Source: an uncultured Bacteroidia bacterium
Lineage (GTDB): Bacteria; Bacteroidota; Bacteroidia; Bacteroidales; UBA932
Assembly (NCBI GenBank): GCA_902782225.1
Contig: CACZMF010000007.1
Coordinates: forward strand, 35,332-99,331
DNA: 64,000 nt
Direction: 5' to 3'
In this document: positions 41,977-49,813 of the stretch, piece after piece
Numbering within the stretch: position 1 is the stretch's first letter
How the letters are laid out: each line of letters opens with the position of its first letter
The notes under the pieces: model-generated
Databases searched by the model: none
The model's input: the letters and a program-made list of their open reading frames with translations, nothing else
Told to the model about the DNA's origin: nothing
Position numbers and translations under genes: made by a program

Positions 41977-43058
41977 ATGACCCCCACTACTACTGCGTGA
42001 TTATGGCCGGCGGCCTCGGCACCAGATTCTGGCCCGTGAGCCGGGACTCGCGTCCGAAGCAGTTCCTGACCGTAACCAAGACAGGGAAAAGCTTTCTGAG
42101 GCTGGCCTACGAAAGGGCCAGGACCGTAGCGGACCCGTCCAACATCATAGTCGTGACGTTGGAGCGCTACCGCGAACTCGTGCTCGCGGAACTGCCGGAG
42201 CTCGAGTACCGCAACCTACTTATGGAGCCCTACAACCGCAACACCGCATCCTGCATCGCCTACGCCACCTACACCATCCTGAAACGGGATCCCGCCGCCG
42301 TGGCTCTGGTCACCCCGGCCGACCAGGTGGTCGAAGACGAACCCCTTTTCACCAGCACCGCCCTCGAAGGCCTGGACTATGCCGCAGGCTCCGACGTGCT
42401 GCTCACCCTGGGCATACTGCCCCGCCGCCCCGACCCGAATTTCGGCTACATCCAGACCGACGGGCCTGCAGGCGACGGACGCCCCGTGCGCGTGAAAACA
42501 TTCACCGAAAAGCCCAGCCGGGACCTGGCGCAGGTCTTTGTGGACAGCGGTGAATTCCTCTGGAACTCAGGCATTTTCATCTGGAAGGCCAGCGTGATTT
42601 CCCAGGAACTGGAGCGCTACGCCCCCGAGGTGGCGCGCCAATGGAACGGATGGGAGCTCTTCCTGGGCGGGGACAATGAGCACGAATACCTGCAGCGCAT
42701 CTATGCCGACATGCCCCGCACCTCCATCGACTACGCCGTCATGGAAAAGTCGGAGCGGGTGATGGCCATTCCGGCCTATTTCGGATGGAACGACCTCGGC
42801 AACTGGGACTCCTTCTATGAATACTTCGCCGGCGGCGACGGCAATGCCGTGAAGACTGGCTGCGACACCCTGCTGCGCGAGTCGAGCAACACGGTGGTGA
42901 CTTCCCCGCTGAAGCATAAACTGCTGGTGGTCAAAGGCCTGGACAACTTTATCGTGTACGACAGCGAGGACATCCTGATGATATGTCCCCGGGACGAGAA
43001 AAGCATCGCCGACCTGCTCGCCACCATCACCCTTCCCGAATATGAAAAATATAGATAA
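41973..43058 (+). CDS. manC: Mannose-1-phosphate guanylyltransferase
   Basis: Makes GDP-mannose for surface polysaccharides and O-glycans. 361 aa, nucleotidyltransferase fold: the signature MAGGLGTRFWPVSR near residue 11, the PKQFL motif, the TPADQVV metal-binding segment and FTEKP, plus WNSGIFIW. The ATG overlaps the mutS2 stop as ATGA. The isomerase domain found in long ManC proteins is absent, so this is the single-function form. Confidence 0.95.
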   Translation: MNDPHYYCVIMAGGLGTRFWPVSRDSRPKQFLTVTKTGKSFLRLAYERARTVADPSNIIVVTLERYRELVLAELPELEYRNLLMEPYNRNTASCIAYATYTILKRDPAAVALVTPADQVVEDEPLFTSTALEGLDYAAGSDVLLTLGILPRRPDPNFGYIQTDGPAGDGRPVRVKTFTEKPSRDLAQVFVDSGEFLWNSGIFIWKASVISQELERYAPEVARQWNGWELFLGGDNEHEYLQRIYADMPRTSIDYAVMEKSERVMAIPAYFGWNDLGNWDSFYEYFAGGDGNAVKTGCDTLLRESSNTVVTSPLKHKLLVVKGLDNFIVYDSEDILMICPRDEKSIADLLATITLPEYEKYR

Positions 43059-43059
43059 T

Positions 43060-44223
43060 ATGGAAAACAGCTTGCTGATTAAGAACGTCCTGCTCGACGG
43101 AGAGCGCCGCAACATCCTTGTGCGCGACGGCCGCTTCGTGTGCCTGGACGCAGCTCCCGGCGCAGAAGCCGCCCGTACGATCGAGGCCGACGGACTCGGC
43201 ATCCTGCCGGCCTTTTACAACACCCACACCCACGCCGCGATGACCCTGATGAGGGGCTACGGCGACGACCGCCCGCTGCACGAGTGGCTGGAGGAATGGG
43301 TCTGGCCCTATGAAGACAAACTCGGGGCCGGCGACATCAGGCACGGCTCCGAAATCGCCATAAAGGAAATGATCTCCACCGGCACCGTGTTCTTCAACGA
43401 CATGTACTTCGACATAGACGAGACGATGGAGCTCGTGGAAGCCGCCGGGATGCGTGCAGCCATAGGAGTGACCCTCATGGACAACCATCCGAAGGTGCTG
43501 CGCGACGAAAAGGCCGCCCGCGTCCGGTCCTGGAAAGACAGTTCCAGGCTGCTGCTGACAGTGGCCCCGCATTCGGTGTATACCGCCAGCAGGGACACCC
43601 TGCTGGAAGCGGCGAAGCTCGCGCGCGAGAACGGCCGCAGGATCCACATCCACGTGTCCGAGACCACGAAGGAGGTGCAGGACTGCATCGCCGCCACAGG
43701 AATGACCCCGGTGCGCTACCTGGACAGTCTCGGGCTGCTCGGCCCGGACGTGATTGCCGCGCACTGCGTCCACGTGGACAAGGAAGAGTGGGACATCCTC
43801 GCCGAACGGGGGGTCACCGTGAGCCACTGCCCCTGTTCCAACATGAAGCTCGGAAGCGGCCGCTTCCCCTATGAGCTCGCCCTCGCGAGCGGCGCCCGCA
43901 TCACCCTGGGCACCGACGGCTGCAGTTCCAACAACAACCTCGACATGCGCGAGGAGATGAAGGTCGCCGCCCTGCTTGCAAAGGTCACGGGCGACGCCGC
44001 CCTGCTCAGTGCCTCCCAGGTGCTGCAGTGGGCCACGCGCAACGGCGCGGAGGCCTTCGGGTTCGACGCCGGCGTGGTGGCTGAAGGCAAGCTTGCCGAC
44101 GCCGTGCTGGTGGATATGGGCAACCCCAAGATGACGCCCTGCCACAACCTGATATCGAACTGGGTGTATTCGGCGGATTCGTCGTGCATCAAATATGTAA
44201 TCTGTAACGGTAATATATTATGA
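43060..44223 (+). CDS. Amidohydrolase, 5'-methylthioadenosine/S-adenosylhomocysteine deaminase-like
   Basis: Metal-dependent deaminase of the amidohydrolase superfamily, 387 aa from ATG 43060 (an earlier ATG at 43042 lies inside manC). The TIM-barrel metal ligands are visible: NTHTHAAM (HxH), HIHVSE, AAHCVHVD and TDGCSSNNN. It most resembles MTA/SAH deaminases (MtaD, TRZ/ATZ type), though chlorohydrolase-like relatives with other substrates cannot be excluded. It sits between manC and the aminopeptidase with overlaps at both ends, so it is probably co-expressed with them. Confidence 0.85.
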   Translation: MENSLLIKNVLLDGERRNILVRDGRFVCLDAAPGAEAARTIEADGLGILPAFYNTHTHAAMTLMRGYGDDRPLHEWLEEWVWPYEDKLGAGDIRHGSEIAIKEMISTGTVFFNDMYFDIDETMELVEAAGMRAAIGVTLMDNHPKVLRDEKAARVRSWKDSSRLLLTVAPHSVYTASRDTLLEAAKLARENGRRIHIHVSETTKEVQDCIAATGMTPVRYLDSLGLLGPDVIAAHCVHVDKEEWDILAERGVTVSHCPCSNMKLGSGRFPYELALASGARITLGTDGCSSNNNLDMREEMKVAALLAKVTGDAALLSASQVLQWATRNGAEAFGFDAGVVAEGKLADAVLVDMGNPKMTPCHNLISNWVYSADSSCIKYVICNGNIL

Positions 44224-45632
44224 ATAAATTCAGTGAAAGACGCTCCAGGCTGCGCTCGCTGCTTGCCGGGGAATCGGGAATAGTGCTTTTCATCGGCAAT
44301 GTGGAGTCGGCGGCGCAGTACCGCGACAACGGCTACAAATGGCGTCAGGACAGCAACTGGCTCTATTATTTCGGTATAGACGAGCCCCGCTTCGCCGCCA
44401 TCATGGACCTCGATTCCGGCTCCGAGACGGTCTATGCCGACGACTACGACATCGACGACATCATCTGGACCGGCCCCATGCCGAGCGTGGCTTCGCTGGC
44501 CGCGGGAGCCGGGGTGCAGCAGTCCGCAGGCTATGCGGCATTCGAGGCAGACGCCTCCGCCGCCGTTGCAGCAGGCCGCAAGGTGCATTTCCTCCCCGTG
44601 TCCCGCTACTACAACGCCGTGCTGCTTTCCCGCATAGTCGGGGCGGCACCCGATGCGCTTTTCAGCGCCGGGAAGAAGGGCTGCCCGCTGGCTTCTGTGC
44701 CTCTTGTGCGCGCCGTGGTGCAGATGCGCCTCGTCAAGGACGCGGAAGAGATCGCCCTGCTCGACAAGGCCGGAGAGCTGGGCTACAGGATGCACACCGT
44801 GGCCCGCAAGGGCATACGGATTGGCCGCATCGAGCAGGAAATCGTGGGCGATATGGAAGGCGTCACGCTTGCCGGAGGCTGGGGCACTTCGTTTGCCACC
44901 ATCCTCACGCAGCACGGCGAGATTTTCCACTGCCATTCGCATGCGAACCCCATCGAGCCCGGCAGGCTGCTGCTGATCGACGCCGGCGCCGAAAGCAACG
45001 AGCACTACGCCTCCGACCACACCCGCACCTATCCAACCGGCGGCCGCTTCACGCCCCGCCAGAGGGACATCTATCAGATTGTGTATGAATGCAATGAGCT
45101 GGCCTTTAATATGACCGGGCCCGGCGTGGCTTATCTCGACTGCCACCTTGCCTCCGCCCGCCATATGCTGGAGGGGCTCGGACAGTTGGGCCTTGTGCAC
45201 GGCGATCTCGACGAGATGGTGGCAGACGGCATCGCCGGCCTGTTCATGCCGCACGGGCTCGGCCACAACATGGGCCTGGACGTCCATGACATGGAAGACC
45301 TGGGCGAAGACCTCGTGGGCTACGATCCCGGCCAGAAGCGCTCGTCGCAGCTGGGCCTGGGCAGCCTCCGCATGGCGCGCAGGCTGGTGCCCGGCAACGT
45401 GGTCACCGATGAGCCCGGAATCTACTTCATCCCGGCCCTGATTGCCAAATGGAAGGCGGAAGGCACCGACAAGGGCCGCGTGTGCTACGGCAAACTGGAA
45501 GAATACCTCGATTTCGGCGGCATCAGGCTGGAGGACGACGTGCTTGTGACTCCGGACGGAGCGCGCAGGATAGGCCCCTCAAGGCTTCCCGCCTCGCCCG
45601 AAGAAGTGGAGGAAGCAATGGCTAACGACTGA
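44220..45632 (+). CDS. Xaa-Pro aminopeptidase (M24B family)
   Basis: Removes N-terminal residues preceding proline; cytosolic, 470 aa. The N-terminal creatinase-like domain includes WRQDSNWLYYFGI. The pita-bread catalytic domain shows the five metal ligands: Asp in IDAGAESNEHYASDHTRTYP (two), His in MPHGLGHNMGLDVHD, Glu in VTDEPGIY and Glu in GGIRLEDDVLV. The start overlaps the amidohydrolase stop (ATGA). Together with the S46 peptidase and the M14-like protein this points to an organism that uses peptides. Confidence 0.94.
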   Translation: MNKFSERRSRLRSLLAGESGIVLFIGNVESAAQYRDNGYKWRQDSNWLYYFGIDEPRFAAIMDLDSGSETVYADDYDIDDIIWTGPMPSVASLAAGAGVQQSAGYAAFEADASAAVAAGRKVHFLPVSRYYNAVLLSRIVGAAPDALFSAGKKGCPLASVPLVRAVVQMRLVKDAEEIALLDKAGELGYRMHTVARKGIRIGRIEQEIVGDMEGVTLAGGWGTSFATILTQHGEIFHCHSHANPIEPGRLLLIDAGAESNEHYASDHTRTYPTGGRFTPRQRDIYQIVYECNELAFNMTGPGVAYLDCHLASARHMLEGLGQLGLVHGDLDEMVADGIAGLFMPHGLGHNMGLDVHDMEDLGEDLVGYDPGQKRSSQLGLGSLRMARRLVPGNVVTDEPGIYFIPALIAKWKAEGTDKGRVCYGKLEEYLDFGGIRLEDDVLVTPDGARRIGPSRLPASPEEVEEAMAND

Positions 45633-45637
45633 CGCTT

Positions 45638-46372
45638 ATGGGACTTTTAGACGGTAAGATCGCCCTGGTGACAGGCGGTTCCAGGGGAATCGGCCTGACT
45701 GTAGTGCGCCGTTTCCTCGAGGAAGGCGCGAGCGTGGCTTTCACGTGCAGGCATCTCCCGGAAGGGCTTCTGGATGAACTTTCCGGGCTTGGCACCGTGT
45801 GCGCCTTCGAATCCGACGCCGTGTCTTTCGAGGCGGCGCAGGAGGTGGTTGCGGAAGTGGCGCAGCGCTTCGGGCGCATCGACGTGCTGGTCAACAACGC
45901 CGGCATCAACAAGGACACGCTCCTTCTGCGTATGACCGAGGACGTGTGGGATGAAGTGATTGCGAACAACTTGAAATCGGCGTTCAACTACACCAAGGCC
46001 GTGAGCGGGATAATGGCCCGCCAGCGCAGCGGGAGCATTATTTTTATGGGTTCTTCCGCCGGGCAGCACGGCAACATCGGACAGACCAACTACGCCGCCT
46101 CGAAGGGCGGGCTCGTGGGCCTCGCCAAGTCGGTGGCCAAGGAACTGGGAGGCCGCGGGGTGCGCGCCAACGTGCTGGCCCCCGGATTCATCGACGCCGG
46201 GCTGCTGGAGTCGCTCAGCGAGAGGGTCAAGGAATACTGGCTCAACTACATTCCCCTGCACCGCTGGGGCACGAAGGACGAGGTGGCCGGAGTGGCGCTC
46301 TTCCTTGCAAGCGACCTTTCCACATATGTGACCGGTCAGGTGCTGGACTGCTGCGGAGGGCTCACGAGCTGA
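45638..46372 (+). CDS. fabG: Short-chain dehydrogenase, 3-oxoacyl-ACP reductase type
   Basis: A 244-aa SDR: NAD(P) motif TGGSRGIG near residue 12, NNAG at about 88, catalytic Ser in GSSAGQHGNIG and the YAASK pair with Tyr/Lys near 151-155. The nearest description is FabG, the keto reduction of fatty-acid elongation, but SDR substrate assignment from motifs alone is uncertain. It lies 5 nt after the aminopeptidase and 1 nt before comF, in the same operon. Confidence 0.85.
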   Translation: MGLLDGKIALVTGGSRGIGLTVVRRFLEEGASVAFTCRHLPEGLLDELSGLGTVCAFESDAVSFEAAQEVVAEVAQRFGRIDVLVNNAGINKDTLLLRMTEDVWDEVIANNLKSAFNYTKAVSGIMARQRSGSIIFMGSSAGQHGNIGQTNYAASKGGLVGLAKSVAKELGGRGVRANVLAPGFIDAGLLESLSERVKEYWLNYIPLHRWGTKDEVAGVALFLASDLSTYVTGQVLDCCGGLTS

Positions 46373-46373
46373 T

Positions 46374-47198
46374 ATGGACCCCCGCTTGACCAGACTTAGA
46401 CTTGAAACTCTTCTCCGCTCGCTGCCCGACCTGCTTATGCCAAGGGTCTGCCTTGTGTGCGGCAGGCAGTTGCTGCCCTCCGAGCGGCACCTGTGCGTGT
46501 GCTGCGAAGCGGACCTTCCGCTGACCCATTTCGAAAGTAATTCCCGCAACCCCATGGCCGACAGCTACAACGCCCGGCTCGTGGTAGCGGGCTGCGGAAT
46601 GTGCTACCAGTATGCAGTTTCCCTTTTCTACTATGGCTCCGGCAGCGGCTATGACTATATCCCCCAGGCACTTAAGTATGACCGCAACTTCGGGGCGGGC
46701 CGGCATTTCGCCCGCATGCTCGGAAGGCTGGTCGCCGGCGCGGAGCACTTCCGGGACGTGGACCTCGTGACCTGCGTCCCGCTGCACTGGACCCGCCGCT
46801 ACCGCCGCGGCTACAACCAGGCCGCCGTCATCGCCTCCGAGCTCGCCCGCGCCCTGCAGGCGGATCGGCCCGGCCGTGTGCTCTTCGACCCTTGGCTACT
46901 GCGCCGAACCCGCCGCACCGCCACCCAAACCCGCCTCTCAGTCGCCGACAAGGCCCTCAACGTCGCCGGCGCCTTCGCCGTCCGCCCTTCCCGACTCAAC
47001 CGCATCCTACGATTCAACCACACCTCCCGACTTAACCGCCCCTCCCGACTCAACAGCCTCCCCCGCCACATCCTCCTTGTCGACGACGTCTACACCACCG
47101 GCTCCACCCTGTCGGCCTGCGCAGAAGCCCTCTTCGAAGCCTTCGGCCCCGAAGTCCGCGTCAGCATTGCCACCCTCGCCTGCGTGCCGCAGCGCTGA
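46374..47198 (+). CDS. ComF-family phosphoribosyltransferase-like protein with repeat insertion
   Basis: Related to ComF, needed for natural transformation in some bacteria; many Bacteroidota carry it without known competence. 274 aa: zinc-finger-like cysteines (VCLVCGR...LCVCCE), the middle RRYRRGYNQA motif, and the PRPP-loop-like HILLVDDVYTTGSTL. Between GAFAVRP and HILLVDDV lies an extra stretch of about 22 residues with repeated SRLN (PSRLNRI, TSRLNRP, PSRLNSL), coded by a near-repeating CCTCCCGACTCAAC. In relatives I know this linker is short. The final bases run straight into tandem repeats. Confidence 0.88.
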   Translation: MDPRLTRLRLETLLRSLPDLLMPRVCLVCGRQLLPSERHLCVCCEADLPLTHFESNSRNPMADSYNARLVVAGCGMCYQYAVSLFYYGSGSGYDYIPQALKYDRNFGAGRHFARMLGRLVAGAEHFRDVDLVTCVPLHWTRRYRRGYNQAAVIASELARALQADRPGRVLFDPWLLRRTRRTATQTRLSVADKALNVAGAFAVRPSRLNRILRFNHTSRLNRPSRLNSLPRHILLVDDVYTTGSTLSACAEALFEAFGPEVRVSIATLACVPQR

Positions 47199-47346
47199 TG
47201 GACGCCGAGAGAACAGAGCAGAGGGCAGCAGAGGAGCGCAGAACGGAGGGACGCCGAGAGAACAGAGCAGAGGGCCGCAGAGGAGCACAGAGCAGAGGGC
47301 CGCAGCGTTAAACAGCCTCGGCACCCGAAAGCCCCCTCCCCTGTAC

Positions 47347-47551
47347 GGCGCAGGTCCCCCAACTGTCCGGCGCAGGTACCGAGGCATCATGGCGCATGTC
47401 CGAAAAAATGGTGGAGTCCTGCGCCATTGGAAAGCACAGAAGCCACATTTGCGGCGCAGGTCCCATCTATAAAAACTGACCTGCGCCAAGAAACCTCTGA
47501 ACCTGCGCCATCCCCCTGAAGACATGCGCCATCCCCATGAAGACCTGCGCC
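47347..47551. repeat. Left array of GGCGCAGGTCC motifs
   Basis: Nine copies with up to three mismatches: forward at 47347, 47369, 47391 and 47453; reverse (GGACCTGCGCC) at 47415, 47477, 47499, 47520 and 47541. Most neighbouring copies start 21-22 bp apart, which is two helical turns. Forward copies lie mostly to the left and reverse copies to the right. Confidence 0.85.
47418..47487. repeat. 70-bp direct repeat, left copy
   Basis: Matches 49354-49423 at 66 of 70 positions, same orientation, no gaps, 1936 bp apart. It contains ATTGGAAAGCACAGAAGCC between two motif copies. Confidence 0.9.
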
Positions 47552-47553
47552 AC

Positions 47554-48486
47554 CTACAATCCAGGCCTGGACATTCTGATGGCACTTTCCACATCTTCTT
47601 TCCCCATCTGAAGACATCGCGCAAGTTGGGCCGGGGATGTGCTACAGGTGCGGTACAGGTGAAGCAGGATGCGCAATTTCTGCTCCTTGCTCAAACTGGG
47701 AATGTCTTTGCCGTACCATCTGGTGGCGGTATCGCCTACGGTCACGTAAAAAGCAGCATCGTTTCGCCGGGTGCGGGGTCCGGAAACAAGCTTTTCGTGC
47801 ATTTCGGCATTATTCAGGCTGCCAATGGTCCTTAGGAAAAATGCCTGATCTCCAAGAAATGCACTCTCCAGGTATTTGTAGTCACACGCAGTCTCCGGGA
47901 GAAGCAGTCCTCCCGTGCTTATTTTCCAGGGGACGCGGCTGAGATCCGCGTGGGTGTGAAAGATGCTTTCCTTATCCCGGCGCGACAGGGCAGACACTTG
48001 CATAGCACTGATGTCGGAGCGGCCTTTTGCAAACATCGCATTGTAGGACGACCACCGGTAGTCTTCTATCCTGCAACCGGCATCCAGTGCGTTACGGGGG
48101 ATATATGCCAGTGCATTGCGGAGGTACTTGTCCGAATCCAGATACAATACTTTCACGTCCGAGCGTGCCAGCACCCTCTTTTCTCCGTACTTGTGGGATA
48201 TGTACTGCGAATGGTTCTTTTTTATGGCCTCACCGGCACGGACAGCAGAGTCGAGGCTGTCGGCCAGCACGGCGAGGTGGCCGTGGTTCGACATTTCTAT
48301 GTCAATGATTACCAATACGTTATTTACCCAGCTGCAAACGTGGAAATACTTCTGCATCACATCAAAATCCTCATCGTCACGACACAGTAGCACTGACTCC
48401 ATCCCTTCCAGGCTGATGTGGAAGGGATAGACTTTGGTCACAGTGCCGTCCGGTAGTTCCCTAAGAGTAATCCGCTGGAACTGCAT
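47554..48486 (-). CDS. REP-associated tyrosine transposase (RAYT, Y1/HUH family)
   Basis: A 310-aa single-strand DNA transposase-like protein. The HUH metal motif is HGH (residues 68-70) in IDIEMSNHGHLAVL. After it come YLRNALAYIPRNALDAG, equivalent to the YI.LNPVRAG of known RAYTs (catalytic Tyr probably 121 or 128), and YRWSSY. A C-terminal extension (SKEQKLRILLHLYR...QLARCLQMGKEDVESAI) looks like an HTH. RAYTs act on REP palindromes; here arrays of an 11-bp motif flank the gene on both sides, the last left motif ending 2 bp from the stop. All key residues are intact. Its start overlaps the upstream gene by 26 bp. Confidence 0.88.
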   Translation of the reverse strand: MQFQRITLRELPDGTVTKVYPFHISLEGMESVLLCRDDEDFDVMQKYFHVCSWVNNVLVIIDIEMSNHGHLAVLADSLDSAVRAGEAIKKNHSQYISHKYGEKRVLARSDVKVLYLDSDKYLRNALAYIPRNALDAGCRIEDYRWSSYNAMFAKGRSDISAMQVSALSRRDKESIFHTHADLSRVPWKISTGGLLLPETACDYKYLESAFLGDQAFFLRTIGSLNNAEMHEKLVSGPRTRRNDAAFYVTVGDTATRWYGKDIPSLSKEQKLRILLHLYRTCSTSPAQLARCLQMGKEDVESAIRMSRPGL

Positions 48487-48898
48487 CTTCTTTGGTCTTT
48501 ATGGGCATGATTCCGCCTGACATTAATGCGCCGGGGTCTCCGAAGGTCAGCGGCCTGATGACCTGCTTTGGATTAAAGCCATAAGGAGACTTCACTTTCG
48601 TGCAAAATTTTTCATAATGAGGCAGATAGCTGAACATCATCGTCGCCCAGAACTCTTCAGCCATCTCGTATGGCTCAGCAGTAGCGGCGATTTCAGCCAT
48701 GCTCAACAGCCTGACAGCCTTCGAAGGTTCATTGTCTCGGTTCTTCCAAATGCACTCAGCGAATGCCTTTATGGCAGATTTAATAAGAGGCTCTCCCAAT
48801 TCCGGTTGATCAAGAGACAAAATGGAGCTAAAATCCATTTCGGTATCGATGTGCAACTGTCCGTTGTCATCGATCAATACTTCCAAGAACTTTTTCAT
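48461..48898 (-). CDS. Hypothetical partner gene of the RAYT (145 aa)
   Basis: Starts MKKFLEVLIDDNGQLHIDTE at ATG 48898; a longer frame to 48964 lacks support. No signal peptide; mostly helical and acidic. Near the end is FNPKQVIRPLTFGDPGALMSG. I do not recognise the family. It overlaps the RAYT start by 26 bp, so it is translated just before the transposase and probably coupled to it. Lower GC than the surrounding genes, like the RAYT itself. It might modulate the transposase or be a cargo; both are guesses. Confidence 0.65.
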   Translation of the reverse strand: MKKFLEVLIDDNGQLHIDTEMDFSSILSLDQPELGEPLIKSAIKAFAECIWKNRDNEPSKAVRLLSMAEIAATAEPYEMAEEFWATMMFSYLPHYEKFCTKVKSPYGFNPKQVIRPLTFGDPGALMSGGIMPIKTKEDAVPADYS

Positions 48899-49134
48899 AG
48901 TTTTATAGTATAATGGCCATTTCGGCCGGTTATAATTCTGGGCTGCTTCAGCCTGTTGTTGCAAAGGAAGGAATAATTATCCGTTTTAAAAATTATTGCA
49001 ACGTTTATTTACAAAAAACGCCATATGGCGACCCCAGAGAGCGATTTCAGCAAAATAGGCAGCTTTTTTTCATGGAGAAAAATACCCAGAATGACTTAGC
49101 CCTCCCCCTTGACTGAATAGTTTCCCTACTGTGT

Positions 49135-49616
49135 GGCGCAGGTCCCTGGGGAGAGCGGCGCAGGACTCCGAAGAAAATGGCGCAGGTCCCTGGGGAGAGC
49201 GGCCACCGGTTCTGTTCCCTTCCACAGTGTGGCGCAGGTCCCTGGGGAGAGCGGCCACCGGTTCTGTTCCCTTCCACTGTGCGGCGCAGGTCCCCCACCC
49301 AAGTGGTGCAGGTCTCCCAACTCTCCGGTGCAGGTCCGATTTTTCCTATAGGACCTGCGCCATTGGAAAGCACAGAAGCCACATTTGCGGTGCAGGCCCC
49401 CTCTATAAAAACGGACCTGCGCCAGGGAGCCATAGGACCTGCGCCAGCAATGGAGGGACGGACGTCATGCAATGGAGGGACCTGCGCCATGCGGGAGGGC
49501 CGCAGCAGAGGCGCCACTGCACAGAGGACTGCAGAACGGAGGGCCGCAGCAGAGAGGGTCGCTGCTCCTGCGCCAGAAGATAGGGGCCGGACGAAAGCAA
49601 TGGAGGGACCTGCGCC
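49135..49616. repeat. Right array of GGCGCAGGTCC motifs
   Basis: About 14 copies. Forward starts: 49135, 49157, 49179, 49231, 49283, 49305, 49327, 49389. Reverse starts: 49351, 49413, 49435, 49478, 49564, 49606. Spacing is 22 bp, or 52 bp where a 30-bp block intervenes. As on the left, forward copies precede reverse copies. Confidence 0.85.
49354..49423. repeat. 70-bp direct repeat, right copy
   Basis: Partner of 47418-47487, 66 of 70 identical. The pair brackets the RAYT and its partner gene. Confidence 0.9.
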
Positions 49617-49623
49617 ATACGGG

Positions 49624-49753
49624 AGCGCTGCAGCGCTGAGGGCCAGCGGCCTGGGCCGCAGCACACAGGAACGGAGGCCAGCGGCCTGGGCCGCAGCACA
49701 CAGGAACGGAGGCCAGCGGAGGCCAGCGGCTTGGGCGCGTACACAGGAACGGA
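49624..49753. repeat. 35-bp tandem repeat and 14-bp palindrome
   Basis: AGCGCTGCAGCGCT (49624-49637) is a perfect palindrome. Units 49641-49675 and 49676-49710 are identical 35-mers (start GGCCAGCGGCCTGGGCCGCA); a degenerate third is at 49721-49753. The repeat ends just before the phosphatase-NAGPA gene. Confidence 0.88.
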
Positions 49754-49813
49754 GGGCAGCGGAGGGCTGCAACACAGAGGGCCACGGAGGCCGCTAAGGG
49801 CCGCGGAGGGCCG

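Larger units (their letters stand above)
47199..47553. other. 355-bp gene-free repeat region between comF and the RAYT gene
   Basis: Holds two kinds of repeat. At 47201-47304 a 49-bp unit (GACGCCGAGAGAACAGAGCA...) occurs twice (47201, 47250), with a partial third. From 47347 to 47551 lies an array of the 11-bp motif described separately. No coding frame here is credible; the frames that exist change with strand and are low-complexity. Confidence 0.8.
48899..49813. other. 915-bp gene-free region: promoter area and right repeat arrays
   Basis: From 48899 to 49130 the sequence is AT-rich and probably holds the promoter of the two-gene cassette (a TTCCTTTG near-match -7 reads leftward). From 49135 on it consists of the right motif array, a 52-bp tandem (49179-49230, 49231-49282), the right copy of the 70-bp repeat and the 35-bp tandem. 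Reading frames on both strands are low-complexity Pro/Arg/Ala/Gly products of the repeats and I do not call them genes. Confidence 0.8.

Noticed and set aside
47347-49616. CRISPR array
   Set aside because: The repeat is only about 11 bp, occurs in both orientations, spacers are about 10 bp and partly repeated, and no cas gene is nearby.
49047-49797. Several frames of 60-240 codons in the right repeat region, on both strands
   Set aside because: Products are low-complexity and repeat with the 11-, 35- and 52-bp DNA units; no start signals or domains.
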